Shown here: one piece after another, positions 54,486-63,622 of the stretch
Position numbering within the stretch: the first letter of the stretch is position 1
Layout of the letters: the number at the start of each line of letters is the position of its first letter
Made by a program: the position numbers and the translations under genes
Source of the DNA: Hyphomicrobium_A sp963776675
Lineage (GTDB): Bacteria; Pseudomonadota; Alphaproteobacteria; Rhizobiales; Hyphomicrobiaceae
Assembly: GCA_963776675.1 (NCBI GenBank)
Contig: CAVZNR010000042.1
Location: 62,001 to 126,000 of the forward strand
Direction: 5' to 3'
Length of the DNA: 64,000 nucleotides
Notes under the pieces: model-generated
What the model was told of the DNA's origin: nothing
Databases searched by the model: none
Seen by the model: the letters and a program-made list of their open reading frames with translations, nothing else

Positions 54486-56628
54486 GTGAGCACGCGTCAG
54501 CACTTTGGAGCCACCGGATTCCTCTTGCTTGTCGGGCTGCTCGTCGTCGGTGTCTGCGATGTCGCCGGCGCGCAGACGCGCTGGCCGCCGTGGCAGAGCT
54601 ACGGGGAGGCCGAGAAGGCGGCGCGCGCCAAGCAGAAGCGCCATGCGGTTCCCAAGCAGAGCGAGATCGACGCCCTCAACGCCCGCGTGGCGACGCTGCG
54701 CCAGGCCGGCAAGACCGACGAGGCGATCGCTGTCGCCAAGCGCGCGCTGAGCCTCACCGAGCGGCGGCACGGCCGCAACGGCGGCGCCACGGCACAGGCA
54801 CTCACGACGCTGGCCGAGCTCTTGATCGAGAAGAAGCGCTACGCCGACGCCGAGCCGCTCCTGAAGCGCGCGGTCGCGATCCGGGAGAAGGCGGGACCCG
54901 ACAGTCCCGAGCTCGGCGACGCGCTTTACGCACTTGCCAGCCTCTACAAAAAGCAGGGTCGCACCGCCGAGGCGGAGTCGCTGCTCAAGCGGTCGGCCGC
55001 GTTGAGTGACCGACCAGGACCTGGCCGCAAGCCGGCAATCGTTGCCGCGTCGCCCCCCAAGGCGGAGAGCAAGCCCGAGGGCGGAAACGGTATGGGTGCG
55101 GCTCAGGAGAAAACCGAGGCATACGCCAAGGACAAGGAGGCGGCGGACCGGGCGAAGGCGGAGGAAACCAAGCAATCGGCCGAGGCTGCCCGGCGTCGCG
55201 CGCTCGAACAGCTGGAAGCCGAGCGTCACCGCCTGCAGCAAGAATCGGAGGCGAGGACCGCGGCCAAAGAGGACGCGGCGCCTCCCACGGCCAACGCACC
55301 GGCGCCTTCCGACGGCATGTTCAAAAAGTTCTCCAAGCCGAGGGCCCGGGCTTACCGCCGGGCCGCACCTCCGGGAGCGGCCGCACCATCGGCGCCGATG
55401 ACGACCGAGCGCGGCGTGCTCGACGAAAAGTCGGGCGGCGGTGCTGCCCCCGAGGAAAAGATGGCGGCGCCCTCTGGCGGAGCGAGCTCCGGCGGAGGAG
55501 CCCGTGCCACCGGTCGCAATGAGCCGAGCGCCGGAGGCCTTGCGGGATGCGGCCCCGTCGGCTCCGCCGGCTGCCGCCGCGCAGAGTGAGAAATGGGACG
55601 TCGTTCCGGTGTACTTCGGCACCGACCGCGCCGAGGAGGCGAACCCCAAGCGCCTGTCCTACGGCTCCGACCGCGGGCACCGGCTCCAGCTCGGGCGCGC
55701 CCTCGTCACCGTGCCGAAGCTGCATGAGGTGCCGCAGATCGAACGGCCGTGGGCGCTGCGCATCCCCTACTTCAACGTGACGATCTACGAGGAGGCCGAG
55801 GACCCCAACAAGCACTTCACCATGCAGGAGATCAAGAAGCTCACCAAGGACGACCTCTTGAAGATGGTGCGCGCGCGTCTCGCCACGTCGAGCCGCTTCA
55901 AGGACCAGGCGCTGGTGTTCGTGCACGGCTACAACACCGCCTTCGACAACGCCGTCTACCGCACGGCGCAGATCGCCTACGATTTGAAATTCGACGGCGC
56001 GCCGTTCCTCTACAGCTGGCCGTCGGGCGGCGCCGTGGCGAGCTACACCTACGACCGCGAGAGCGCGGAAGCGTCGAAGCCCTACATGCGCCAGTTCCTC
56101 GAGATGGTCGTGAAGGAGACGGGCGCAAAGTCGGTGAGCATCATCGCGCACTCCATGGGCAACCAGCCGCTGTTGAGCGTGCTCAAGGACATGAAGTCGT
56201 CGGCGCCCGAGGGCGTCGTCATCTCCCAGATCATTTTCGCCGCGCCCGACGTCGATGCCGACAACTTCGCGAACCTGGCGCAGGCCATCAACGGCATGGC
56301 CAAGGGCGTCACGCTCTATGCCGCCTCCAACGATCGTGCGCTTATCGTGTCGCGAAACTTCTGGGGGCACACGCGCGCCGGCGACGTACCGGCGGAGGGG
56401 CCGCTGGTGCTGCCGGGGATCGACACCATCGACGTGACGGCGGCGAGCACCGACGTGTTTGCGCTCAATCATTCGGAGTATGCGAAGAACGCCAAGGTTC
56501 TGGAGGACATCGGCGAGCTGATCGAGACGGGCAAGCGCCCGCCCGAGGATCGCATCCTCAAGCCCGATCGCGTCGATACCGATCACGGCGCCTACTGGCG
56601 CTACGCGGCACATCCAGGCTCGCCCTGA
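54486..56628 (+). CDS. exported TPR-alpha/beta hydrolase fusion, paralogue of the preceding gene, frame break in linker
   Basis: GTG 54486 follows AGGAGGG. Signal peptide GFLLLVGLLVVGVCDVAGA. Residues about 40-170 hold three TPRs (LRQAGKTDEAIAVAKRALSL, KKRYADAEPLLKRAVAIRE, KKQGRTAEAESLLKRSAAL), then a charged coiled linker. At about 55490 the frame shifts by one. The next frame has PVPPVAMSRAPEALRD and the hydrolase: VVPVYFGTDRAEEANPK, ALVFVHGYNTAF, AHSMGNQP, and GIDTIDVTAASTDVFALNHS, stop 56628. About 714 residues joined. Alternatively two overlapping genes, with the hydrolase starting at an internal ATG; the continuous Pro/Ala linker favours one protein. Confidence 0.7.
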
Positions 56629-56803
56629 CGGGGCGGAGAGCCCTAACGGGTCAACGCGAAGGGATTCGTTTACCTGCGCTTGCGACACTCCTCGCCCAGT
56701 CGGTCAGAGGACGAGCGCCGGAAGGCGGCTTGCAGCGTAGCGTAACGTGCGTATCCAACAGCCCCATCCCGGTGCCAGCGCAAGACGCGCGCCCGTGCGC
56801 GCC

Positions 56804-57346
56804 ATGGTGCGTTCTCAGTCCCGCGAGCAGATGCAACGCGTGGCCTGGCTTGCGCTTTCGGCGCTGGGCCTGATGACGCTCTTGATCCTTGGCGGAAATT
56901 CCGCCCATGCTGCCGACGAGGTGACGCTCGACGAGGGCGGCAGCTTCGACGACGTTGGCGTGAATGCCGGCATGCCGGCCTCCAACCCGCGCGTCCGACC
57001 CATCCTCGCTGCGCATCCCGGCAAGTTCGTGGTTATCTGCGTGGCTGGATGCCCGGGCAAGCCAAGCGCCGTGCAGATCCTTCCTGGGCCTAAGACCGCC
57101 CGCGTCGGCGGCTACCTGCCGAGCATGGGCAAGATGGGCAGCGTGCGCTACGGACCGCCGCGGCCGGCCAAGCTGGGCACACAGACGGCGGAGCTGGACA
57201 ACGACGTCATTTGCGAGGCGGGCTGCCCCGGCCGTGCCGGCCAGGTCGTCCAGCGCATGACCGGGCTGCCGCCAGCCGAAAAGGACAAGTCGCCCAAGGC
57301 CAGCACCAGCGACGAGAAGCGCAAGGAGCTGCTCCTCAGTCCGTGA
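56804..57346 (+). CDS. exported protein with repeated VICxAGCPG motif, unknown function
   Basis: 180 residues from ATG 56804. Signal peptide WLALSALGLMTLLILGGNSAHA, cleavage before ADEV. The mature part carries two related segments: VVICVAGCPGKPSAVQ (about 79-94) and DVICEAGCPGRAGQVVQ (about 135-151), each with two Cys spaced C-x3-C-P-G. Together they could form disulfides or a metal site. The end is a Lys/Ser-rich tail. It follows the hydrolase gene in the same direction; no name recognised. Confidence 0.6.
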   Translation: MVRSQSREQMQRVAWLALSALGLMTLLILGGNSAHAADEVTLDEGGSFDDVGVNAGMPASNPRVRPILAAHPGKFVVICVAGCPGKPSAVQILPGPKTARVGGYLPSMGKMGSVRYGPPRPAKLGTQTAELDNDVICEAGCPGRAGQVVQRMTGLPPAEKDKSPKASTSDEKRKELLLSP

Positions 57347-57352
57347 TGCGTC

Positions 57353-58294
57353 TCACTCGCCGATGAGCTTGCGCACCTCGTCGTAGGTCGAGACCTTGTA
57401 CACCAGCCCGTCCTTGATGAAGTAGAGCCACTCGAGCTTGTCGCTGGAGGCGAGATTCTCCGGCGTCACCGAGTTGAAGCGCAGGTGCTGCTGCTTGTAG
57501 AACAGCACCGCCATGGACTTGGCCTGCTCGGGGTCGACGTAGCTCCAGTCTTCCTCGGTTTGCGGCAGGTAGGCGCTGGCCTCCTTGTCGAAGACGACCT
57601 GGCTCAGCACCGAGCCCGGCAGCTCGTCGGCCTTGATGTATTCCATGATCGCCTCGAAGAAGCCGAGCTGCACGAGGCCGGAGCAGATGTACTCGTTGGG
57701 TGCGTCCCAGTCGCGCTGCTGGAAGCTTTCCAGCGTCGGCTTGTCGCCGCGCACGCTGCGCTCCACGCCGAACCAGAGGTTGCGCGCGAGCTGGCCGACG
57801 GCCCAGTAGTCGTAGGTCGCCTTGATCTTGTCGAGCAGCAGGCCGCGCACGCGGCTCTGCTTGGGCACGTCGAACCACGGCCGCTTCATGCGCTTGACCG
57901 CCAGGTAGGTGCTCTTGTCGGCGATGTAGTCGCGCAGGTCCGTCAGATCGACGCCGCTGGTGCCGGCCTCGATGACGAAGGTGTTGGAGAAGCCCGATTC
58001 GAACTGCGGTCCGGTGAAGACCAGCGCCGCGTGGGAGAACGGCGAGTTGGTCGACCAGCGAATGAGCCACGACGACAGGCTCCCGGAGCGCCGCGTCAGC
58101 ACGACGTCGGCCCGCTGCAGGTACTCGCCTGCGAGGAAGTCCTCCACCGGCATGGGCCAGGTCACGGGCGCCTTGGTCTGCGCGGATGGCGGCACGGCGG
58201 CTTGCGGCACCGGCGGGCTGACGGCGAGCGAGGTTCCAGCGACGGCGGCGAGCGCGGCGACGCCCAAGCCAAGTGCGACGAGGTAGCGTTTCAT
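57353..58294 (-). CDS. exported permuted papain-like amidase (YiiX/YaeF, C92-type)
   Basis: 313 residues with a signal peptide (GLGVAALAAVAGTSLA). The NlpC/P60-like circularly permuted core: ADVVLTRRSGSLSSWLIRW, SPFSHAALVF with the catalytic His, and NEYICSGLVQLGF with the catalytic Cys. The rest is helical. Relatives hydrolyse amide bonds in lipids or peptides of the cell envelope. Convergent with the preceding exported-protein gene and divergent from hisZ. Confidence 0.8.
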   Translation of the reverse strand: MKRYLVALGLGVAALAAVAGTSLAVSPPVPQAAVPPSAQTKAPVTWPMPVEDFLAGEYLQRADVVLTRRSGSLSSWLIRWSTNSPFSHAALVFTGPQFESGFSNTFVIEAGTSGVDLTDLRDYIADKSTYLAVKRMKRPWFDVPKQSRVRGLLLDKIKATYDYWAVGQLARNLWFGVERSVRGDKPTLESFQQRDWDAPNEYICSGLVQLGFFEAIMEYIKADELPGSVLSQVVFDKEASAYLPQTEEDWSYVDPEQAKSMAVLFYKQQHLRFNSVTPENLASSDKLEWLYFIKDGLVYKVSTYDEVRKLIGE

Positions 58295-58508
58295 GATCGG
58301 CCCCCTGAGAAACTCTGAGATCCCACGACGTCCGGTCAGGGCAGTAGCAGCAACATCATACGTTGTTAACGTCAGTAAGGCACGTCCCTGCTGCCCGGGT
58401 CAAACGTTGCGGGGGTAGCGACCTGGGTGCCACAATTGACGCTTGGCACGCGCCAACGGCCTTGCTCGAAGGCGTGCGCTGCTCCACAAGGCGTGCCTTG
58501 ACGAGGTG

Positions 58509-59693
58509 ATGACCATGGGCGCGCCGCCGCCTGCCGATTTCGGGGCCCTCGAGGCCCAGGCTCGTACGCTGCTCGCCGTGTTCGTCGCGGCGGGGCACGA
58601 GGCCGTGGCCCCGCCCATCATCCAGCCCGCCGGCGTGTTCCTCGACGTGCTGGGCGAGGCGCTGCGGGGGCGCACCTACGTATTTACCGACTTGAACGGC
58701 GAGGAGCTGTGCCTCAGGCCCGACCTCACCGTGCCCACCTGCCGCCTCTACCTGGAGCGCCACGCGACGCCCGGCGCCGAGGCGTACTACTGCTACAACG
58801 GACCGGCGTTCCGCTACCAGCCCGCCGGTGCGGACGCCGCCCACCCGCGCGAGTTCCGCCAGGCCGGCATCGAGTCCTTCGGCGTCGCCGACCGCGAGGA
58901 GGCGGAGGGCCGCACGCTGGCGCTGGTGCTGACCGCGCTGTCGCAATCGGGCTTGCGCGACTGGAGCCTGCGCATCGGCGATCTGGGGCTGTTCGAGGCG
59001 GTTCTCGACGCCGCCGAGATGCCCGACCGCTGGCGCCGCCGTCTGCGCCACCACTTCTGGCGCGCCAAGGCGTTCCGCGCCGAGCTCAAGCGCCTGACGA
59101 CGAATCCGGCCCGGTCGGCCGAGACGTTGCCGCGCGCGCTCATCGAGGCGCTCGATCCGTCCGATCCGGCCGGCGCGGAGGCGATGGTGGCCGAGTACCT
59201 GGAAAAGGCGCCCATCGACGTGCTCGGCGTGCGCTCCGTGCCCGAGATTGCCGAGGGCCTGCTCGCGATTGCCGCCGATGCCAGGGCCGCGCCGCTGAAG
59301 CAGGAAACCGCCGCCATGATCGACGGCTACCTGGAGATCAAGGCGCGCACGCCGCAGGTGCCGGCCCAAGTGGCGGCGCTCGCCGGCAAGGGCGCGCCGG
59401 GCGTCACGGCCGCGATCGCCGCCTTCGAGCGGCGCCGGACGCTGCTCGAGGAGAGCGGCGTGGACATGGCGCAGGTGCCGTTCTCCGGCGAGTTCGGACG
59501 CAACGTCGCCTACTACTCGGGCCTCGTGTTCGAGGTGGTGGCGCCTGCGCTCGGGCCTGCGAGCCCCATCGCCGGCGGCGGCCGCTACGACGGCCTGCTG
59601 CAGGCCGTCGGCGCAGGCTGCAACGTGCCCGCGGTGGGCGGCGCCATTCACACCGAGCGTCTGTTGGCGGCCGTGCGCGGGGGCAAGCGATGA
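58509..59693 (+). CDS. hisZ: ATP phosphoribosyltransferase regulatory subunit
   Basis: 394 residues from ATG 58509. A histidyl-tRNA-synthetase-like paralogue without tRNA-charging function: FTDLNGEELCLRPDLTVPTCRLY (motif 2 area), PREFRQAGIESFGV, then PFSGEFGRNVAYYSGLVFEV and SPIAGGGRYDGLL (motif 3 area). It activates the short HisG enzyme, next gene. Its TGA overlaps the hisG ATG. Confidence 0.92.
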   Translation: MTMGAPPPADFGALEAQARTLLAVFVAAGHEAVAPPIIQPAGVFLDVLGEALRGRTYVFTDLNGEELCLRPDLTVPTCRLYLERHATPGAEAYYCYNGPAFRYQPAGADAAHPREFRQAGIESFGVADREEAEGRTLALVLTALSQSGLRDWSLRIGDLGLFEAVLDAAEMPDRWRRRLRHHFWRAKAFRAELKRLTTNPARSAETLPRALIEALDPSDPAGAEAMVAEYLEKAPIDVLGVRSVPEIAEGLLAIAADARAAPLKQETAAMIDGYLEIKARTPQVPAQVAALAGKGAPGVTAAIAAFERRRTLLEESGVDMAQVPFSGEFGRNVAYYSGLVFEVVAPALGPASPIAGGGRYDGLLQAVGAGCNVPAVGGAIHTERLLAAVRGGKR

Positions 59694-60391
59694 GCGCGCT
59701 GGTATTCGCCGTCCCGTCCAAGGGGCGCCTGATGGAGCAGACCTCCGAGTTCCTGGCGAAGTCGGGGCTGAAGCTGCGCAAAGTGGGGCACGACCGCGGC
59801 TATCGCGGCGAGATCGAAGGTCTTGCCGGCGTCGACGTGGCGTTCGTCTCCGCCTCCGAGATCGTGGCCGAGCTCAATCGCGGGCGCGCGCACATCGGCG
59901 TCACCGGCGAGGACCTGGTGCGCGAGAACATCTCCAACGCGTCCGAGCGCGTCGAGTTTCTGAAGCCTTTGGGCTTCGGCCGCGCCGACGTGGTGGTGGC
60001 GGTGCCCAGCTGCTGGATCGACGTCGCCGCCATGGTGGATCTGGAGGCTGCGGCCGTCGCCTTCCGGCGCGAGCACGGCCGACCTTTTCGCGTCGCCACC
60101 AAGTACGTGAACCTGACGCGGCGCTTCTTCGCCGCCAAGGGGCTGATCGACTACCGCATCGTGGAGAGCCTCGGCGCCACCGAAGGCACGCCCGCGGCGG
60201 GCACCGCCGACATCATCGTCGACATCACGACGACGGGGGCGACGCTCGCCGCCAACGGGCTCAAGGTGCTGGAGGACGGCGTGATCCTGCGCTCGGAGGC
60301 CAATCTCGTCGCCTCCAAGGTGGCGGCGTGGGGCAGCGCGGAGACCAAGGCGCGCGCCGTCCTGCTCGGGCAGCTCGGCATCGAGCCATAG
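59690..60391 (+). CDS. hisG: ATP phosphoribosyltransferase, short form
   Basis: 233 residues, first step of histidine synthesis (ATP + PRPP). Short form, lacking the C-terminal ACT-like regulatory domain, hence its dependence on HisZ. Motifs: VFAVPSKGRLMEQ, RGYRGEIEGLAGVDVAFV, GVTGEDLVRE, ATKYVNLTRRFF, and the PRPP loop in ADIIVDITTTGATLAANGL. Coupled to hisZ by ATGA. Confidence 0.94.
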   Translation: MSALVFAVPSKGRLMEQTSEFLAKSGLKLRKVGHDRGYRGEIEGLAGVDVAFVSASEIVAELNRGRAHIGVTGEDLVRENISNASERVEFLKPLGFGRADVVVAVPSCWIDVAAMVDLEAAAVAFRREHGRPFRVATKYVNLTRRFFAAKGLIDYRIVESLGATEGTPAAGTADIIVDITTTGATLAANGLKVLEDGVILRSEANLVASKVAAWGSAETKARAVLLGQLGIEP

Positions 60392-60394
60392 CAA

Positions 60395-60422
60395 AAGGGC
60401 CAGACCCGGAGGTCTGACCCTT
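60395..60422. terminator. hairpin between convergent hisG and HlyD-family gene
   Basis: AAGGGCCAGACC-CGGA-GGTCTGACCCTT, a 12-bp stem with one mismatch. It shares the CAGACCCGGAGG core with the palindrome at 11472-11502. It lies directly after hisG and before the convergent stop at 60452. No long T-tract. Confidence 0.5.
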
Positions 60423-60451
60423 GCTTGTTGTCGCTCGCAGATGCGGCGCTA

Positions 60452-61486
60452 CTAGTTCGGCCGCACGAAGGCGTCGACGCGCATGCCCGGCACCAGCGGC
60501 ACTTCGCCGTCGAGCTTGATCGTCAACTCGAGCACCTCGATGTCGGAGGCGCGGCGCGGACCGCGCGGGCTGATGCGCGGCGAGGCCATGGTGGGCGCCA
60601 GCGCCGTCACCGTGCCCTCGAAGTCCTTGCCGGGATAGTTGATCGAGCGCACGAACGCCTTCTGTCCGACCTTGATCTTGGCGACGTCGCCGTCGTCGAC
60701 CTCGGCCTTGACGCGCAGCACGGAGGTGTCGCCGACGACCACGAGCGGCTGCTCGGGCGAGGGCGATACGATCTCGCCCTGCTTGGCGTAGAGCTCGAGC
60801 ACGGTGCCTTTCTTGGGCGCGCGGATGCGAGTCTTGTCGAGCTGGGTGGCGGCCAGCGCCACGTTGGCGCGCGCCGCGGTCAGCGCCGATTCGAACTGGT
60901 TGGGCGCCGGCAGATCGGACTTGGCCTGGGCCTGCGCATAGGCGAGACGCTCGCGGTCGACGCGCTCCTCGGCCTTCTCGAGGCGGCGGCGCGCATCGGC
61001 GAGCTGCTGGTCGGTGGCCTCGCCGCGGCGCTTGGCGGCGAGTGCCGCGTCGAGCTCGAAGCGGGCGCCGGTGACCTCGCGCTCGGCGGAGTAGACGCCG
61101 TCCTCGCCCTTGGTCACGTCCTCGCGGCCCGAGGTCTTGGGCTGATTGTCACGCTCGCGGCGGCGCAATCCTTCATCGGCCTCCGCGGCGGCAAGGCGTG
61201 CGCGCGACTCCTCGTCGTCGAGACGCACCAGAAGCTCGCCGGCTTCCACGTCGTCGTTCACTTTGACCGGGACGTCGGCGACCTTGCCGATGATGGCCGC
61301 GCCGAGACGGAACTCGCCCGACCCCGGCTCTACGCGCCCGGGCGCGGCCGCGACCCACGGCAGCTCCGTCTTGGCTTCCGCCGACGAGCTCGTGGTGCCG
61401 CCCGAGCCGTAGAGCGATTCACTCAGGAGGTAGCCGCCGAACGCGGCGGCGGCGAGGGCTATGACAATTGCGATCGTTCTAAGCAT
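60452..61486 (-). CDS. HlyD-family membrane fusion protein of a DevBCA-like exporter
   Basis: 344 residues from ATG 61486. One N-terminal span (IAIVIALAAAAFGGYLL), a Ser-rich stretch, then the biotinyl-lipoyl half (AAIIGKVADVPVKVNDDVEAGELLVRLDD), a coiled-coil hairpin (KRRGEATDQQLADARRRLEK), and the second lipoyl/beta half with TRIRAPKKGTVLELYAKQGE, ending PGMRVDAFV. It joins the permease to the outer membrane. Last gene of the permease-ATPase-HlyD operon, read on the minus strand. Confidence 0.9.
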   Translation of the reverse strand: MLRTIAIVIALAAAAFGGYLLSESLYGSGGTTSSSAEAKTELPWVAAAPGRVEPGSGEFRLGAAIIGKVADVPVKVNDDVEAGELLVRLDDEESRARLAAAEADEGLRRRERDNQPKTSGREDVTKGEDGVYSAEREVTGARFELDAALAAKRRGEATDQQLADARRRLEKAEERVDRERLAYAQAQAKSDLPAPNQFESALTAARANVALAATQLDKTRIRAPKKGTVLELYAKQGEIVSPSPEQPLVVVGDTSVLRVKAEVDDGDVAKIKVGQKAFVRSINYPGKDFEGTVTALAPTMASPRISPRGPRRASDIEVLELTIKLDGEVPLVPGMRVDAFVRPN

Positions 61487-61529
61487 GGCGCCTGATCCTG
61501 TAAGGGCGATGGGGTCTATCGCTGTTGGG

Positions 61530-62288
61530 TCAATGTTCCGGGGTGGCATCGTGCGTGGCGCCCGCGGACTTGTCCGGGCATTCCTCGCTCACGATGTAGC
61601 CGTCCTCGATCCTGATGATCCGGTCGGCGTAAGGGATCGTGCGATGATCGTGGGTGACCGCGAGCACGGCACGGTTGGGGTCCTTGGCGACTTGCGACAG
61701 CAGCGCCATCACGGCGCGGCCGTTCTCGGCGTCGAGCGCGGCGGTCGGCTCGTCGGCGAGGATGAGCGACGGCCGGCCTGCGAGCGCACGGGCGATGGCG
61801 ACGCGCTGCTTCTCACCGCCCGAAAGCTTGGAAGGGAAGGCCTTGGCGCGATGGGCGAGCCCGACCGCAGTCAACGCCTGTACGGCGTGATTGGGCGGAT
61901 CGACCACGGGGGCCGCGCGCACATCGAGTGCCAGCAGCACGTTCTCGCTGGCGGTCATGGTCGGGAACAGGTTGTAGCCCTGGAACACGAAGCCCACGTG
62001 CCTGCGCCGAATGCTGGCAAGCCCTTCCGCGTCGAGTCCCAGGGTCGGGTTGCCGGCGACGTCGAGGTTGCCCTCGGTCGGCGACAGGATGCATCCGAGG
62101 ATCGACAGGAGCGTTGTCTTGCCCGAGCCCGAGGGTCCCATGAGCAGGGTCAGCTCGCCCGCGCGCAGCTTGAGGTCGATGCCCTTCAAGGGTTTGACCG
62201 CGTGCTCGCCCGTGCCGAAGACCTTCACGATGCCTGTCGCCTCGAGAAGAATTTTCTGCCCGTTGACGGTTTTAACTGCGTCGTTCAT
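61530..62288 (-). CDS. ABC transporter ATP-binding protein (DevA/LolD-like)
   Basis: 252 residues from ATG 62288. Walker A MGPSGSGKTTLL, Q-loop FQGYNLFPTMTASENV, signature LSGGEKQRVAIARAL, Walker B LILADEPTAALD, switch His in VLAVTHDHRTIPYADR. MacB/LolD/DevA branch. Its ATG overlaps the stop of the permease gene. Confidence 0.93.
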   Translation of the reverse strand: MNDAVKTVNGQKILLEATGIVKVFGTGEHAVKPLKGIDLKLRAGELTLLMGPSGSGKTTLLSILGCILSPTEGNLDVAGNPTLGLDAEGLASIRRRHVGFVFQGYNLFPTMTASENVLLALDVRAAPVVDPPNHAVQALTAVGLAHRAKAFPSKLSGGEKQRVAIARALAGRPSLILADEPTAALDAENGRAVMALLSQVAKDPNRAVLAVTHDHRTIPYADRIIRIEDGYIVSEECPDKSAGATHDATPEH

Positions 62289-63481
62289 CGGCTGAACACT
62301 CCTGCGGGATCGATGCGCGTCACCTTGAAGATGGCGGATATTGCGGCAATGACGCACATACCGATCGTCAACGCGAAAAGAAGGACGGCGAGGCCCGGCG
62401 TCATCACGATGAGCAATGTCGTGTCCTTGGATGCCCAGATGACGATCAGGCTCAGGATCATGCCGACGCCGTAGCCGAGCACTGCGCTCATGAGCGCCTG
62501 GATGAGGATCACCTTGTGGATGTAGCCAGCCGAGGCGCCGAGCGCGCGCAAGGTGGCGAACTCGTTCAAATGGTCCTTGGTGCTGGCGTAGAGCGTCTGC
62601 GCGACGATGACGACGCCGACGATCATTCCCAGTGCGGCGCCTGCAATCAGCGCCGCGCCGGCACCGGTCTGGAATAGCCAGTAATCGACGCTGCGCTTCC
62701 TGAACTCGGCCTGCGTCAGCACCTCACGGTCCGGCAGGCGTGCAACGAGGGTCGAGCGCACCTTTTCTACATCGGCGCCTGGGGCGAGCCGTACCAGCGT
62801 GTAGGAGGCCTGGTTGGCGCCGGCGTCGAGCAGCGTGCGCGCCCGCTGCAGCGAGGTGAAGACATAGGGCAGCGTCGTGAACGAGCGGATGGCGTGGGTC
62901 ACCGCGCCGATCCTGACGCGTGAGTTGTTGATCTCGGCCGCATCGCCGAGGCCGTCGACGCCGAGGTCCGTGAAATAGGTGTCGTCGACGGCGACCGAAG
63001 TGGGAGCCTTGAGCTCGGCCACGCTGCCGTCGACCACGTTCCACGGCTTCAGCGAGCCGTTCTCGTGATCGGATCCGATGAGCAGCACCGCCGTCGATCC
63101 GCCCTTGGGCTTGCGCCAGGCGGAGAAGCCGACGACGAGCTCCTCGGCCTCGGCGACGCCGGGCGTGGAGAGGACGGCGTACTTCTCGTGGCCGATGAGG
63201 AGCGAGGGATCGTCGAAGCTCTTGGTGCCGAACGGCACGACCCACAGGTCGCCCTTCGATTGATCGAGCATGGCGGCGATCATGCGCTCCGAGCCGATGT
63301 AGAGCCCGCACTGAACCGCAACCAGCACCACCGAGAACACGATGCCGATCAGCGTGACGGAGAGGCTCAGCTTGTCGTGAAAGAGATTCCGGTAGGCAAG
63401 CTTGCCCGCCATCTTGACGGTCTTCGGCTTGCCCGCTGGGTCGCCCCCCGCTGCCGCCAATATATCGGTGTTCGCCTGCAT
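62285..63481 (-). CDS. ABC transporter permease, DevC/MacB-like
   Basis: 398 residues from ATG 63481 (RBS AAGGAA). One span near residue 40-60 (SVTLIGIVFSVVLVAVQCG), a long periplasmic MacB-like domain of about 200 residues, then three C-terminal spans with the FtsX fold: GAALGMIVGVVIVAQTLY, EFATLRALGASAGYIHKVIL and GLAVLLFALTIGMCVIAAIS. Typical DevC layout. With the next two genes it likely exports a lipid or glycolipid to the envelope. Confidence 0.9.
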   Translation of the reverse strand: MQANTDILAAAGGDPAGKPKTVKMAGKLAYRNLFHDKLSLSVTLIGIVFSVVLVAVQCGLYIGSERMIAAMLDQSKGDLWVVPFGTKSFDDPSLLIGHEKYAVLSTPGVAEAEELVVGFSAWRKPKGGSTAVLLIGSDHENGSLKPWNVVDGSVAELKAPTSVAVDDTYFTDLGVDGLGDAAEINNSRVRIGAVTHAIRSFTTLPYVFTSLQRARTLLDAGANQASYTLVRLAPGADVEKVRSTLVARLPDREVLTQAEFRKRSVDYWLFQTGAGAALIAGAALGMIVGVVIVAQTLYASTKDHLNEFATLRALGASAGYIHKVILIQALMSAVLGYGVGMILSLIVIWASKDTTLLIVMTPGLAVLLFALTIGMCVIAAISAIFKVTRIDPAGVFSR

Positions 63482-63540
63482 CGCTTGTTCCTTCGCCCCA
63501 GGATGGCGTCCCGTGGTGGTTGATGGAAGTCTTCGCAAGT

Positions 63541-63570
63541 CTCGATCCCGGCCGTTGGGCCGGGATCGAG
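63541..63570. terminator. perfect 13-bp hairpin between the exporter operon and the partial basic-protein gene
   Basis: CTCGATCCCGGCC-GTTG-GGCCGGGATCGAG, a perfect stem and tetraloop, 53 bp after the stop of the minus-strand gene at 63623 and before the exporter start at 63481. No U-tract follows on the minus side. It may end transcription of the upstream gene. Confidence 0.5.
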
Positions 63571-63622
63571 GGAGAGTGTCATGAACCCGCGAGCCGGCCA
63601 ACCCGGCCCGCTTGGGTTTTGT

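Noticed and set aside
58360..58456. Palindromes ACGTT-GTT-AACGT (58360-58372) and TTGGC-ACGC-GCCAA (58443-58456) before hisZ
   Set aside because: Arms of five bases are expected by chance; no matching regulator is adjacent.
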